Source of the DNA: Microbacterium murale
Lineage (GTDB): Bacteria > Actinomycetota > Actinomycetes > Actinomycetales > Microbacteriaceae
Length of the DNA stretch: 64,000 bases
Direction: 5' to 3'
Assembly (NCBI RefSeq): GCF_014635185.1
Contig: NZ_BMCM01000004.1
Coordinates: forward strand, 124,001-188,000
The translations under genes and the position numbers were made by a program. Every line of letters starts with the position of its first letter. The first letter of the stretch is position 1. Below the pieces are notes generated by a model. The model saw only the letters and a program-made list of their open reading frames with translations. It was not told the origin of the DNA and searched no databases. This document shows, in pieces, positions 1 to 11,020 of this stretch.

Positions 1-371
1 CCGCCGGTGTGCCCGAGACCGCGACCGCTGAGCTGCGGCACCGCGACGCCGAATACGGCGACCAGTGGGGCGAGGGGCAGCGTGATCTTGTCGCCGACGC
101 CACCGGTCGAGTGCTTGTCGACGGTCTTCTTGCCCAGGGATGCGAAGCTCATCCGCTCCCCCGACGCGATCATGGCGTCGGTGAGCACGCGGATCTCATC
201 GCGCTGCATGCCGCGCTGAAACACGGCCATCGCGAACGACGCCATCTGCGCATCCGACACGTAGCCGCGCGTGTAGGCGTCGACCATCCAACGCAGAGCG
301 GGCTCCGGGACCTCGCCGCCGTCGCGCTTCGCGCGGATGACGTCGATCGCGTCGTACGCCTCAACGCTCAT
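1..371 (-). CDS. deoA: Thymidine phosphorylase, N-terminal part (cut by window edge)
   Basis: This enzyme phosphorolyses thymidine (and often deoxyuridine) to base plus deoxyribose-1-phosphate in pyrimidine salvage. About 123 residues are visible from the ATG at 371 and the 3' end lies outside the window. The N-terminal helical domain begins MSVEAYDAIDVIRAKRDGG. It is followed by the family phosphate-binding signature KHSTGGVGDK and by GRGLGHTGG, both diagnostic of the thymidine/pyrimidine-nucleoside phosphorylase family. The start codon overlaps the cdd stop codon (ATGA), so the two are translationally coupled and deoA is the last visible gene of the nucleoside operon. Pyrimidine-nucleoside phosphorylase (pdp) is the alternative name; the visible part cannot separate the two. 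Confidence 0.92.
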   Translation of the reverse strand, partial: MSVEAYDAIDVIRAKRDGGEVPEPALRWMVDAYTRGYVSDAQMASFAMAVFQRGMQRDEIRVLTDAMIASGERMSFASLGKKTVDKHSTGGVGDKITLPLAPLVAVFGVAVPQLSGRGLGHTG

Positions 372-766
372 CGGGCATCCTCCAGGTCACGCGGTCCGAA
401 CGCATCGGGCAGCACCTCGTCGATCGTGCGGATGCCGGACACGGTCTCCAGCAGCATCTCCGGCATGGAGTGCTCGAACAGGAGCTGACGGCAGCGGCCG
501 CACGGCATGATGGTCTGGCCGTCGTTGTTGACGCACACGAACGCGACGAGCCGCCCTCCGCCGGACATGTGCAGATCGCCGACCAGCGCGCACTCGGCGC
601 ACAGGGTCACGCCATACGAGGCGTTCTCCACATTGCAGCCGGCGACGATACGGCCGTCGTCCACGAGAGCGGCGGCTCCCACCTTGTACCGCGAATACGG
701 CGCGTACGCCTTGTGCATGGCGTCGGTGGCGATCTGACGCAGCTCGTCCCAGTCGATGTCAGTCAT
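368..766 (-). CDS. cdd: Cytidine deaminase
   Basis: Zinc-dependent hydrolytic deaminase converting cytidine and deoxycytidine to uridine and deoxyuridine in the cytoplasm. The 132-residue length is typical of the homotetrameric short form. The catalytic signature CAEC contains zinc ligand Cys56 and proton-shuttle Glu58, and PCGRCRQ supplies the other two zinc cysteines (Cys89, Cys92). The substrate-binding NVENASYG stretch is intact. It sits 19 bp after the second permease gene and overlaps deoA by 4 nt, so transport, deamination and phosphorolysis are co-expressed. The Shine-Dalgarno is weak. The start was chosen because the conserved N-terminal helix begins directly after it. Confidence 0.96.
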   Translation of the reverse strand: MTDIDWDELRQIATDAMHKAYAPYSRYKVGAAALVDDGRIVAGCNVENASYGVTLCAECALVGDLHMSGGGRLVAFVCVNNDGQTIMPCGRCRQLLFEHSMPEMLLETVSGIRTIDEVLPDAFGPRDLEDAR

Positions 767-785
767 TGTTGCTGTGCCCTGTCCT

Positions 786-2062
786 CTAGCTCTTGATGTA
801 CGGCTCGCCGGATGCTGCCGGCGGGCGTGATCGTCCGACCAGACCGGCCACGGCGAAGATCGTCACGACGTACGGCAGCATCAGCATGAACTGGCTCGGC
901 ACCGGGGATCCGATGACCGACAGCACTCCCTGAAGGTTCGTGGCGAAGCCGAACAGCAGTGCCGCCAGGGTGGCGCGCACCGGGTCCCACTTGCCGAAGA
1001 TCACGGCGGCGAGGGCGATATAGCCGGCGCCCGCCGTCATCTCGCGGCCGAACTGCGGGTTGGTGACCAGCGTGTAGAACGCGCCGCCCATGCCGGCGAT
1101 CGCGCCGGCGAGCATCATGTTCCAGTAGCGGGTCGGTGCGACCTTGATGCCGACGGTGTCCGCGGCCTGCGGGTGCTCGCCGACCGCGCGCAGGCGCAGG
1201 CCCCAGCGGGTGCGGTAGAGGCCGAACCACACCAGGAACACCGTGATGTACATCAGGTACACGATGATCGTCTGGCGGAAAAGCACCGGGCCGAGCACCG
1301 GGATCTCGCTGAGCACGGGGATCGAGATCACCGGGAACAGCGGAGGGGAGTTGAGTGTCTCGGGATTCGCGTTCAACACCTGGCGGTAGAGGAACGTGGT
1401 CAGCCCGGCGACGAGCACGTTCAGCACCACACCGACGATCACCTGGTTGACGTAGTAGGTGATCGCGAACACGGCGAGCACGAGCGAGACCAGCACACCG
1501 GCGACCATCGCGGCGATGAGGCCGATCCACGGGCTCCCGGTCGCCGAGCCGACGAGGGCGGCCATGAAGGCGCCGGCCAGCAGCTGCGCCTCGATCGCGA
1601 TGTTGACGACGCCGACGCGCTCGCCGATCACACCGCCCAGAGCCCCGAAGATCAAGGGCGTGGCGAGCGCAAGAGCACCACCAAGCAGTCCGATCATCGG
1701 CAGCGTGCCACCAGCCGACGCCCACGCGAGGAATCCGACCAGCAGGATCACGACGTAGACCACGGTCAGCCAGAGCGGCAGTCTGCGCTGGGCGCGCGTC
1801 CACAGCACCGCGAGCAGCGTGGTGGCGGCCATGAGGACGACGCACACCCAGGCGGTCGCGTTGGCCGGGAGGACCAGTTCGGGGAGCTGGATCACGGCGT
1901 CGGCCGAGCGCACCAGCCGGAACGTGCTCATCCCGTCTCGGGGTGCCAGCAGTGGCAGCAGTGCGAAGAGCACCGTGAAGAGCGCGAAGATGACCGGCGT
2001 CTTCCACGAGGTGATGGCGACGCGGCGCTGCTCGTCGCTGACGACAGCTTCAGCGGAGATGG

Positions 2063-2066
<4 letters not shown>
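786..2066 (-). CDS. Nucleoside ABC transporter permease (NupQ/YufQ-like)
   Basis: Inner-membrane permease subunit of a BMP-type nucleoside importer. The 426-residue protein has many hydrophobic helices in the branched-chain/ribose permease fold (BPD_transp_2). Compared with the compact form, it has an N-terminal extension of about 100 residues with extra membrane segments. The GERVGVVNIAIEAQLL stretch (around residues 145-160) is the characteristic early motif of this subfamily. Its start overlaps the preceding permease gene by 4 nt (ATGA). It pairs with the other permease to form the heterodimeric channel. The nucleoside specificity is inferred from the BMP lipoprotein upstream and cdd/deoA downstream. 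Confidence 0.88.
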
Positions 2067-3366
<1,300 letters not shown>

Positions 3367-3370
<4 letters not shown>

Positions 3371-4887
3371 GCGCCTGCCTCCTCGGTCGTCTCGACCATG
3401 CCCGCCATCATCAGGCCGAGCTTCTCCCGTGTGGTGTCGCCCGGCACGACGCCGACGACCTTGCCGCGATACATCACCATGATGCGGTCGGCGAGTGCCG
3501 CCGCCTCATCGAGCTCAGTGGAGATGACGATCACCGGGATGCCCGAATCCCTGGTCTCGATGATGCGCTTGTGGATGAACTCGATGGATCCGACGTCGAC
3601 GCCGCGCGTCGGCTGCGCCGCCACGAAGAGTGAGAGTTCGCGGCTCAGCTCGCGAGCGAGCACGACCTTCTGCTGGTTGCCGCCTGATAGTCGCCCTGCC
3701 TGCTGGGCCGGCCCTTGCGTGCGGATGTCGAACTCGGTGATCTTCTCGCGTGCGAACTCGTCGAGCGCACGCAGTTGCAGGGTGCCCGCTTTGACGAACG
3801 GGGCGCCGACCGAACGGTCGAGAATGAGGTTCTCCGCGATCGAGAACTCCTTCACCAGCCCGTCGACGCTGCGGTCCTCCGGAACGAAGCCGACGCCGTC
3901 GTCGAGGATGTCGCGCACTGATCGCCCCACCAGCTCGGCGCCATTGAGCTGCACGCTGCCTTCGACGCGCGGCTGCAGGCCGACGATCGCCTCGGTGACC
4001 TCGGTCTGTCCGTTGCCCTGCACACCGGCGATCACCAGGACCTCGCCGCCGCGCACCGAGAACGACACGTCGTCGACGAGCACAGTGCCGAAGGGATCGG
4101 TGACGGTGAGGTTCTTCACGATGAGCGATTCCTCGCCCAGCTTCGGTGCGTTCTTGTGCACCCTGAGCTCGACGGCGCGCCCCACCATGAGCGAGGCGAG
4201 CTCCTCGTTGCCGGCGGTCGGAGACGCCTCCCCGACGACCTTGCCGAGTCGGATGACCGTGATCCGGTCCGCGACCTCGCGGACCTCCCGGAGCTTGTGG
4301 GTGATGAAGACGATGGAGGTGCCCGATTCCTTGAGCTGACGCATCGTCGCCATCAGCTCATCGGTCTCCTGCGGCGTCAGCACAGCGGTGGGCTCATCGA
4401 ATACGAGCACTTTGGCATCGCGGGAGAGCGCCTTGATGATCTCGACCCGCTGCTGCACGCCGACGGGCAGATCCTCGACGACGGCATCCGGGTCGACGTG
4501 GAAGCCGAAGCGGTCGGAGATCTCGCGCACCATCGCTCGAGCCGCAGGCAGATCGAGCCGGCCACCGAAGCGGGTCTTCTCATGGCCCAGCATGACATTC
4601 TCAGCGACAGTGAACACGGGGATCAGCATGAAGTGCTGGTGCACCATGCCGATGCCGGCGGCCATCGCGTCTCCAGGACCTGCGAAGTTCTGCACGACAT
4701 CGTCCAGCAGGATCTCGCCCTCGTCGGCCTGGTACAGGCCGTAGAGCACGTTCATCAGCGTCGACTTGCCCGCACCGTTCTCGCCGAGGAGACAGTGGAT
4801 CTCCCCCGGTTCGATCGTGAGATCGATGTGGTCGTTTGCCGTCAGCGCGCCGAACCTCTTCGTTATGCCGCGCAGTTCAAGCTTCAT
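3367..4887 (-). CDS. Nucleoside ABC transporter ATPase, two tandem ATP-binding domains (NupO/YufO-like)
   Basis: Cytoplasmic ATPase of the importer, 506 residues with two fused nucleotide-binding domains. The first domain has a full Walker A (GENGAGKST, near residue 37) and Walker B (VFDEPTAVL). The second has a degenerate Walker A (GVQGNGQTE) and Walker B with Gln in place of the catalytic Glu region (AAQPTRGVD) but keeps the signature LSGGNQQK. This asymmetry is normal for the monosaccharide/BMP transporter ATPases and implies one hydrolytic site. A 112-bp gap with a hairpin separates it from the upstream bmp gene; downstream it overlaps the permease gene. Confidence 0.92.
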
Positions 4888-4952
4888 ATTTCAGATCCTA
4901 ATCAGCAAAGGTGCCCCGTCCCAGGTTCGGGTCGGAGCCGGGGCAACAGCGA

Positions 4953-4981
4953 GGGGAGGCCGGCGGGTCGCCGACCTCCCC
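4953..4981 (-). terminator. GC-rich hairpin after the BMP lipoprotein gene
   Basis: Two 13-nt arms (4953-4965 and 4969-4981) pair with one mismatch around a 3-nt loop, directly downstream of the bmp stop codon and before the ATPase gene. No T-run follows. It probably acts as an attenuator or 3'-end stabiliser that gives more binding protein than membrane subunits, a common arrangement in ABC operons. Confidence 0.55.
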
Positions 4982-4999
4982 CTGTGGTTCGTTCCTCGA

Positions 5000-6082
5000 T
5001 CAGCCGAGGTACGAGGTGACGGTCACGTCTCCGTCGATGATCTGCTGCTGCAGGTCCTGGACAGCGGTCCAGAGCTCAGGGTCGACCTTGTCCTCGAAGT
5101 TGTGGAGGTCGGCGATGCCGACGCCCTTGTTCTCGAGGGTTCCGACATACGCCTCCGCGTCGAACTCGTCGTTCGCGCTGCTCATGGTCGCCTCGTACGT
5201 CGAGAGCTTCATGTCCTTGAGGATCGACGTCAGCACGAAGTCCTCCGTGCTCGGGTCGGTGACGAACAGGTCTGCGTCGGCACCGATGAGTGCGATGTCG
5301 CGGCCGGACTCCTTGATGACCTGGAGCGCCGACTGGTAGATCGGACCGCCGACCGGCAGGAGCACGTCGACGCCCTGGTCGACGATGTTCTGCGCGACCG
5401 ACTTGGCCTCGGGTCCGGCCTCGAAGCCACCGGTGAACGAGGTCATGCCCACGACCTCGACGGCGGTGCCGTTCTGCTCGTTGTAGTAGTCGACGCCCTG
5501 CTTGTATCCGTCCATGAAGATCGTCACGGTCGGGAACTCCATGCCGCCGAAGGTGCCGACCTTTCCGGTCTCCGAGTAGCCTGCCGACAGGTAGCCCGCC
5601 AGGAAGGCCGCCTGGGCCGTGTCATACAGCAGCGGCTTGACGTTCTCGGCATCCTTCTCGCCGTCGAAGTCGTTGTCCGCGGCGTCGTCGACGAGGATGA
5701 AGTCGATGTCCTCGTTCGCTGTCGCGGCCTCGACGGTCGCTGCCGACAGCGCGAAGCCGACGGAGACGATGGCGTTGCAGCCCTGGGAGACGAGGCTCTC
5801 GATGTTCGGGGCGAAGTCGGTCTCGCTGTTGGACTCGACGTTCTTGTACTCGACGCCGAGCTCGTCGGCGGCCTGCACGACACCCTCGTAGGAGAGCTGG
5901 TTGAACGACTTGTCGTCGAACCCGCCGGCGTCGGAGACGATGCAGGGCAGGAAGTCGATGGTCTCGCCACCGGCATTGCCGCCGTCGGAATCCTCCGGAG
6001 CGGCTCCGCAGCCTGCGAGTGCGACGGCGACGCCTGTCGCCACGAGCGCGGCGAGAGCGCGCTTCTTGGTGGAAATGGTCAC
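5000..6082 (-). CDS. BMP-family nucleoside-binding lipoprotein
   Basis: Extracytoplasmic solute receptor (BMP/Med/PnrA family) that delivers nucleosides to the adjacent ABC transporter. I chose the GTG at 6082 instead of the longer GTG at 6094, because a GGAGG lies 5 nt upstream of 6082. This gives 360 residues starting with a Lys-rich signal peptide and the lipobox LAGC, so it is a lipid-anchored protein. The mature protein starts with a short Gly/Asp-rich linker. DDKSFNQLSYEG and VSVGFALS are typical of PnrA-like purine-nucleoside receptors. It is first in the operon and separated from the ATPase by a hairpin. Nucleoside specificity is inferred from cdd and deoA. Confidence 0.93.
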   Translation of the reverse strand: MTISTKKRALAALVATGVAVALAGCGAAPEDSDGGNAGGETIDFLPCIVSDAGGFDDKSFNQLSYEGVVQAADELGVEYKNVESNSETDFAPNIESLVSQGCNAIVSVGFALSAATVEAATANEDIDFILVDDAADNDFDGEKDAENVKPLLYDTAQAAFLAGYLSAGYSETGKVGTFGGMEFPTVTIFMDGYKQGVDYYNEQNGTAVEVVGMTSFTGGFEAGPEAKSVAQNIVDQGVDVLLPVGGPIYQSALQVIKESGRDIALIGADADLFVTDPSTEDFVLTSILKDMKLSTYEATMSSANDEFDAEAYVGTLENKGVGIADLHNFEDKVDPELWTAVQDLQQQIIDGDVTVTSYLG

Positions 6083-6212
6083 GTAAGCCTCCACGACTAC
6101 TGGCCTGCGCCGATCGCAAAGCCCCGTGGGGATAAGTTACCCAGTGTTACGGCATCCGACATCACGGTTGCGGTTAATGGTTACAAACTCGCAATAGACC
6201 GGTGACCTGGGG

Positions 6213-7328
6213 CTAGAGCACGTCGCCGCGTCCGGTGAGCTTGAGGGATTCCACGACGCCCTTGACGCGCTGAGCGTGTTCGGTGGTCGTGACCAGCAGC
6301 GCGTCGGGAGTGTCGACGACCACGATGTCCTTCACACCGACGAGGCTGATCACCCGCGAGGTCTGACTGACGAGGATTCCGGTCGCCGCATCGGAGAGCA
6401 CCCTCGCCTTCGGCCCCAGCACCGCCAGGTCGTTCTTGCGGCCGTTGTTGATCAGCTTGGTGAGCGACGCGAAGTCCCCCACGTCGTCCCAGTCGAAGTG
6501 CCCTGGGATCACCGCGAGGCGCCCCTTGTCGGCGGCGGGCTCGGCGACGGCGTAGTCGATCGCGATCTTCTTCAGCGTCGGCCACACCCGGTCGACGACG
6601 GGCCCGCGACGCTCGCGGTCGTCCCACGCCTCGGCGAGCTCCATGAGGCCGGCGTGCAGTTCGGGCTCGTTCGCGGCGAGTTCGTCGAGCAAGACGCTCG
6701 CCTTGGAGATGAACATGCCGGCGTTCCACAGGAAGGAGCGGTCGGAGTAGTACTGCTTGGCGGTCTCGAGGTCGGGCTTCTCGACGAAGCGCTCCACGGT
6801 CGCGGCCTCCGGCGCACCGTCGACGATGAGCTCGTCGCCCTTCTGGATGTATCCGAAGCCGACGGACGGCTCGGAGGGCTGGATCCCGATCGTGCAGATG
6901 TAACCGGCGCGCGCCACCTCGACGGCCTGCTGCACGGCGAACTCGAAGGTGCGGGTGCCGCGGATGACGTGGTCGGCGGCGAACGAACCGATGATGACAT
7001 CGGGGTCACGGCGATGCAGGATCGCGGCGGCGAGTCCGATCGCGGCGGCGGAGTCCCGTGGCTCCGACTCGAGGAACACGTTCGCGTCGGCGATGCCGGG
7101 CAGCTCGGCCTCGACAGCGGCCCGGTGCGCCCGCCCTGTAACGACCGAGATCCGGTCTGGGCCGGTGAGCGACTCCAGTCGATCCCAGGTGTCGCGAAGA
7201 AGAGAGTTTCCCGAGCCGGTCAGGTCGTGGAGGAACTTCGGTGCGTCAGCACGCGAGAGCGGCCACAGCCGGCTTCCGATGCCTCCGGCGGGGATCACGG
7301 CGTAGAAGTCATCGATCGGCTCGGTCAT
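6213..7328 (-). CDS. manC: Mannose-1-phosphate guanylyltransferase
   Basis: Transfers GMP to mannose-1-phosphate to make GDP-mannose for glycan and glycolipid assembly. The 371-residue single-domain protein has the nucleotidyltransferase signature GGIGSRLWPLSR (near residue 12) and the active-site FVEKPD motif. It lacks the C-terminal isomerase domain of bifunctional enzymes. The reading frame stays open far upstream, but ATG 7328 is preferred: a TACGCT box lies 6 nt before it, which makes a leaderless mRNA, and the conserved N-terminus begins here. It is transcribed alone, divergent from sdhC. Confidence 0.92.
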   Translation of the reverse strand: MTEPIDDFYAVIPAGGIGSRLWPLSRADAPKFLHDLTGSGNSLLRDTWDRLESLTGPDRISVVTGRAHRAAVEAELPGIADANVFLESEPRDSAAAIGLAAAILHRRDPDVIIGSFAADHVIRGTRTFEFAVQQAVEVARAGYICTIGIQPSEPSVGFGYIQKGDELIVDGAPEAATVERFVEKPDLETAKQYYSDRSFLWNAGMFISKASVLLDELAANEPELHAGLMELAEAWDDRERRGPVVDRVWPTLKKIAIDYAVAEPAADKGRLAVIPGHFDWDDVGDFASLTKLINNGRKNDLAVLGPKARVLSDAATGILVSQTSRVISLVGVKDIVVVDTPDALLVTTTEHAQRVKGVVESLKLTGRGDVL

Positions 7329-7334
7329 GACCCC

Positions 7335-7340
7335 AGCGTA
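7335..7340 (-). promoter_or_regulatory. -10 box of a leaderless promoter for manC
   Basis: TACGCT on the minus strand is followed by 6 nt and then the ATG at 7328, with no Shine-Dalgarno. This is the TANNNT-N6/7-start arrangement seen at many genes in this window. Confidence 0.6.
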
Positions 7341-7410
7341 GCCGTCCGAAACAATCTCGACGTCGAGATAGTTAGGCCACCCTTCGTCGCTCCCAGCGAT
7401 TGAACAGGAA

Positions 7411-7416
7411 TAGGAT
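7411..7416 (+). promoter_or_regulatory. Possible -10 box for the sdh operon
   Basis: TAGGAT at this position could place a start site near 7423 and a leader of about 73 nt before the sdhC GTG. No good -35 hexamer is visible, so this is tentative. The rest of the 167-bp manC-sdhC gap shows nothing else I can support. Confidence 0.35.
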
Positions 7417-7495
7417 GGAGCACGATCGGGCACGTCTGCGGTCGCCTCAGACCCAGTGCGCGCTACCGACCTCGTATCGATCAGGGAGGACGACC

Positions 7496-7930
7496 GTGTC
7501 CGCAGGCTTACGCCCCGCACCGTCGATTTCGGAGACCACATCGAAGACGCCGCGCGGCACCCTCTACCGGGGTCGCGAAGGCATGTGGTCATGGGTGCTT
7601 CACCGCATCACCGGAGTCGCGATCTTCTTCTTCCTGTTGGTGCATGTGCTCGACACTGCACTCATCCGGGTCTCCCCCGAGGCGTACAACGCCGTGATCG
7701 GCACCTACAAGAACCCGATCATGGCCATCGGCGAGGTCGTGCTCGTCGCGGCCATCGTGTTCCATGCGATGAACGGCCTGCGCATCATCCTCATCGACTT
7801 CTGGTCGAAGGGCGCGCGCTTCCAGCGGCAGATGTTCTGGGGCGTCATCGCCGTATGGATCGTGCTGATGGCCGGCTTCTCCGGTCGGCACCTCGCCCTC
7901 GCGTTCTCCAGCATGGTGGGAGGCCACTGA
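7496..7930 (+). CDS. sdhC: Succinate dehydrogenase cytochrome b subunit
   Basis: Membrane anchor of complex II that binds haem b and takes part in menaquinone reduction. I start at GTG 7496, which has GGGAGGA five nt upstream, giving 144 residues; longer in-frame starts lack a ribosome site. Three membrane helices are visible. Conserved histidines occur in the HRITG motif at the first helix and in the HAMNGLR motif of the second, the usual SdhC quinone/haem positions. Its stop overlaps the sdhD ATG by 1 nt, making it the first gene of the four-gene sdh operon. Confidence 0.93.
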   Translation: MSAGLRPAPSISETTSKTPRGTLYRGREGMWSWVLHRITGVAIFFFLLVHVLDTALIRVSPEAYNAVIGTYKNPIMAIGEVVLVAAIVFHAMNGLRIILIDFWSKGARFQRQMFWGVIAVWIVLMAGFSGRHLALAFSSMVGGH

Positions 7931-8382
7931 TGTCCGCTCAGACCATCCAAGCGCCGGCGCGTCGCCGCCGCGGGATCAACCTCGAGAAGTGGGGCTGGCT
8001 GTTCATGCGCGGCTCCGGCGTCGTGCTGATCGTGCTGATCTTCGGCCACCTCTTCGTCAACCTGATGGTGGGCGAGGGCATCCACGCTCTCGATTTCGCC
8101 TTCATCGCCGGCAAGTTCGCCACGCCTTTCTGGCAGTGGTGGGACGTGCTGATGCTGTGGCTCGCGCTCCTGCATGGCGGCAACGGCATGCGCACGATCA
8201 TCAACGACTACGTCACGCACGAGAAGGTTCGCAAGGCCCTGGTCTGGGCGGTCGGCCTCGCAGCCGGGCTCCTGATCGTGCTCGGCACCCTGGTCGTATT
8301 CACCTTCGACCCGTGCCTCGGCGTGACCGAGAGCAGCACCCTGTGGGACACCTGCGTGGCCGCGGGCGTCGTCGGGAACTGA
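7930..8382 (+). CDS. sdhD: Succinate dehydrogenase hydrophobic membrane anchor
   Basis: Second membrane anchor of complex II, 150 residues with three hydrophobic helices. An Arg-rich cytoplasmic N-terminus precedes helix 1, which carries the conserved FGHLF histidine. The HGGNGMR motif parallels the HAMNGLR motif of SdhC, consistent with the shared ancestry of the two anchors. The ATG overlaps the sdhC stop codon (TGATG), giving tight coupling. It lies 17 nt before the sdhA start. Confidence 0.92.
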   Translation: MSAQTIQAPARRRRGINLEKWGWLFMRGSGVVLIVLIFGHLFVNLMVGEGIHALDFAFIAGKFATPFWQWWDVLMLWLALLHGGNGMRTIINDYVTHEKVRKALVWAVGLAAGLLIVLGTLVVFTFDPCLGVTESSTLWDTCVAAGVVGN

Positions 8383-8399
8383 GAAGAGAGCAACGAGAA

Positions 8400-10205
8400 G
8401 TGACTACTGAGACACAGGATTCCGTCGTCCGCGATGGTGTGCACTACCACCAGTTCGACGTCGTGATCGTCGGTGCCGGCGGTGCCGGCATGCGTGCGGC
8501 GATCGAGGCGGGGCCGGGTGCGAAGACGGCAGTGATCTCCAAGCTCTACCCGACCCGCTCGCACACCGGCGCAGCGCAGGGCGGTATGGCGGCTGCCCTC
8601 GCGAATGTCGAGGAGGACAGCTGGGAGTGGCACACCTTCGACACGGTCAAGGGCGGCGACTACCTCGTCGACCAGGACGCCGCGGAGATCCTCGCCAAGG
8701 AGGCCATCGACGCGGTCATCGATCTCGAGAACATGGGCCTGCCGTTCAACCGCACCCCAGAGGGCAAGATCGACCAGCGCCGTTTCGGTGGTCACACCGC
8801 GAACCACGGCAAGACGCCGGTGCGCCGCGCCTGCTACGCGGCTGACCGCACCGGCCACATGATCCTGCAGACGCTGTTCCAGAACTGCGTCCGCCTCGGC
8901 ATCAACTTCTTCAACGAGTTCTACGTGCTCGACCTGATCACGGTGAAGGCCGAGGACGGCAGCACCCAGGTCGCCGGCGTCGTCGCATACGACCTCTCCA
9001 CCGGTGAGCTGCACGTCTTCCAGGCCAAGGCAATCATCTTCGCGACCGGCGGCTTCGGCAAGATCTACAAGACCACCTCCAACGCGCACACCCTCACCGG
9101 TGACGGCGTCGGAATCGTGTGGCGCAAGAACCTGCCGCTCGAGGACATGGAGTTCTTCCAGTTCCACCCGACCGGGCTCGCCGGTCTCGGCATCCTGCTC
9201 ACGGAGGGCGCTCGAGGCGAGGGCGCGATCCTGCGCAACGCGTCAGGCGAGCGCTTCATGGAGCGCTACGCCCCCACCATCAAGGACCTCGCGCCTCGCG
9301 ACATCGTGGCGCGGTCGATGGTGCAGGAGGTCCTCGACGGCCGCGGCGCCGGTCCTCACAAGGACTACGTCTACCTCGACTGCACGCACCTGGGAGCCGA
9401 GGTCCTCGAGACCAAGCTCCCCGACATCACCGAGTTCGCCCGCACGTACCTCGGCGTCGACCCGGTGACCGATCCTGTGCCCGTCATGCCGACCGCGCAC
9501 TACGCGATGGGCGGCATCCCCACCAACAACGACGCCGAGGTGCTCGCCGACAACGACACGGTCGTCCCCGGCCTGTACGCGGCCGGCGAGTGCGCCTGCG
9601 TGTCGGTGCACGGCTCCAACCGTCTCGGCACCAACTCGCTGCTCGACATCAACGTGTTCGGCAAGCGTGCGGGCAACAACGCGGTCGCGTACGCCAAGAC
9701 CGCGGAGTTCGTGCCGCTGCCGGAGAACCCGGCGGCATTCGTCTCCGGCCTGCTCGAGCAGCTCCGTGACAGCAAGGGCACCGAGCGCGTCGCCGTGCTG
9801 CGCAAGAAGCTGCAGGAGGAGATGGATCTCGGAGCCCAGGTGTTCCGCACCCACGACTCCCTCGAGCACGTGCTCGGCGTGATCGCCGAACTGCGCGAGC
9901 GCTACAAGAACGTCTACGTCGACGACAAGGGGCACCGCTTCAACACCGACCTGCTCGAAGCCGTCGAGCTCGGGTTCCTGCTCGACATCGCCGAGGTCGT
10001 CGTCTACGCGGCGCAGAACCGCGAGGAGAGCCGCGGCGGACACATGCGCGACGACTTCCCGAAGCGCGACGACGAGAACTACATGAAGCACACGATGGCC
10101 TACCTGACCGGTGACCCGCACTCGTCGACGCCGGCCGACCACATCAAACTCGATTGGAAACCCGTCGTCATGACCCGTTACCAGCCGATGGAGAGGAAGT
10201 ACTGA
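8400..10205 (+). CDS. sdhA: Succinate dehydrogenase flavoprotein subunit
   Basis: Catalytic subunit oxidising succinate to fumarate on covalently bound FAD in the TCA cycle. The 601-residue protein starts at GTG 8400. It shows the dinucleotide-binding VGAGGAGM, the covalent-FAD histidine in [10 protein letters not shown], the substrate-site HPTG motif, and the C-terminal FAD-binding [12 protein letters not shown]. Length and motifs are those of a standard SdhA. The Shine-Dalgarno (GAGAAGAGAG) is loose. The gene is separated from sdhB by one nucleotide. Confidence 0.97.
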   Translation: MTTETQDSVVRDGVHYHQFDVVIVGAGGAGMRAAIEAGPGAKTAVISKLYPTRSHTGAAQGGMAAALANVEEDSWEWHTFDTVKGGDYLVDQDAAEILAKEAIDAVIDLENMGLPFNRTPEGKIDQRRFGGHTANHGKTPVRRACYAADRTGHMILQTLFQNCVRLGINFFNEFYVLDLITVKAEDGSTQVAGVVAYDLSTGELHVFQAKAIIFATGGFGKIYKTTSNAHTLTGDGVGIVWRKNLPLEDMEFFQFHPTGLAGLGILLTEGARGEGAILRNASGERFMERYAPTIKDLAPRDIVARSMVQEVLDGRGAGPHKDYVYLDCTHLGAEVLETKLPDITEFARTYLGVDPVTDPVPVMPTAHYAMGGIPTNNDAEVLADNDTVVPGLYAAGECACVSVHGSNRLGTNSLLDINVFGKRAGNNAVAYAKTAEFVPLPENPAAFVSGLLEQLRDSKGTERVAVLRKKLQEEMDLGAQVFRTHDSLEHVLGVIAELRERYKNVYVDDKGHRFNTDLLEAVELGFLLDIAEVVVYAAQNREESRGGHMRDDFPKRDDENYMKHTMAYLTGDPHSSTPADHIKLDWKPVVMTRYQPMERKY

Positions 10206-10206
10206 A

Positions 10207-10968
10207 ATGTCGAACGCTGTCGCAGAGGCACCATCCGCGGCTGACCCAGCCATCCAGTCCTTCCTGGTCACCTTCACCATCCGACGGTTCGATCCCGAGA
10301 AGGACGCCGAGCCGCGCTGGGTCGACTACGACGTGGAGCTGTTCTCCACCGACCGCGTCCTCGACGCCCTGCACAAGATCAAGTGGGAGGTCGACGGCTC
10401 GCTGTCGTTCCGCCGCTCCTGCGCGCACGGCATCTGCGGCTCTGACGCCATGCGCATCAACGGCCGTAACCGCCTCGCCTGCAAGACGCTGATCAAGGAC
10501 CTCGACATCTCGAAGCCGATCTACGTCGAGGCGATCAAGGGCCTGCCGCTCGAGAAGGACCTCATCGTCGACATGGAGCCGTTCTTCGCCTCGTTCCGCG
10601 AGGTGCAGCCGTTCCTCGTCGCGAACTCCACGCCTGAGAAGGGCAAGGAGCGCGTGCAGACGATCGCCGACCGTGCGATCTTCGACGACACCACCAAGTG
10701 CATCCTGTGCGCCGCGTGCACCTCGTCCTGCCCGGTGTTCTGGACCGACGGCCAGTACTTCGGGCCCGCCGCCATCGTGAACGCGCACCGCTTCATCTTC
10801 GACTCGCGCGATGACAACGCCGACGTGCGACTGGACATCCTCAACGACAAGGAAGGCGTCTGGCGCTGCCGCACGACCTTCAATTGCTCCGAGGCATGCC
10901 CCCGCGGCATCGAGGTCACCAAGGCCATCGCCGAGGTCAAGCAGGCCGTCCTCCGCGGACGCCGCTGA
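10207..10968 (+). CDS. sdhB: Succinate dehydrogenase iron-sulfur subunit
   Basis: Electron-transfer subunit of complex II, 253 residues. The N-terminal ferredoxin domain has the [2Fe-2S] cysteine cluster in CAHGICG and a later LACK. The C-terminal domain has CILCAACTSSCP for the [4Fe-4S] centre and CSEACPRGI for the [3Fe-4S] centre. All expected cysteines are present. It is the last gene of sdhCDAB. A strong hairpin that also covers the next gene's start follows 18 bp after the stop. Confidence 0.97.
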   Translation: MSNAVAEAPSAADPAIQSFLVTFTIRRFDPEKDAEPRWVDYDVELFSTDRVLDALHKIKWEVDGSLSFRRSCAHGICGSDAMRINGRNRLACKTLIKDLDISKPIYVEAIKGLPLEKDLIVDMEPFFASFREVQPFLVANSTPEKGKERVQTIADRAIFDDTTKCILCAACTSSCPVFWTDGQYFGPAAIVNAHRFIFDSRDDNADVRLDILNDKEGVWRCRTTFNCSEACPRGIEVTKAIAEVKQAVLRGRR

Positions 10969-10986
10969 GCGCACGCATCGTCAACG

Positions 10987-11020
10987 ACACGCCCCCGCCC
11001 TGGATAGGGTGGGGGCGTGT
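10987..11020. terminator. 14-bp hairpin between sdhB and the YihY gene, overlapping the latter's start
   Basis: The arms 10987-11000 and 11007-11020 pair over 14 bp with a single G-T wobble position and a 6-nt loop. It could end sdh transcription. The right arm contains the GTG start codon (11017-11019) of the next gene, and the -10 box of that gene lies across the loop and right arm. Confidence 0.65.
11005..11010 (+). promoter_or_regulatory. -10 box of a leaderless promoter for the YihY gene
   Basis: TAGGGT is followed by six G/C bases and the GTG at 11017. No Shine-Dalgarno is present. An mRNA starting at the GTG would not contain the left hairpin arm, so only read-through RNA from sdh would fold over the start codon. 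Confidence 0.6.

Noticed and set aside
3601-3630. Loss of the catalytic Walker B Glu in the second domain of the nucleoside transporter ATPase
   Set aside because: This degeneracy is normal for the second domain of BMP/monosaccharide transporter ATPases, so it is not a sign of decay.
7371-7389. Possible DtxR/IdeR iron box upstream of sdhC (TTAGG at its left end)
   Set aside because: Only the first half-site resembles the DtxR consensus; the second half does not match, so I do not call it.
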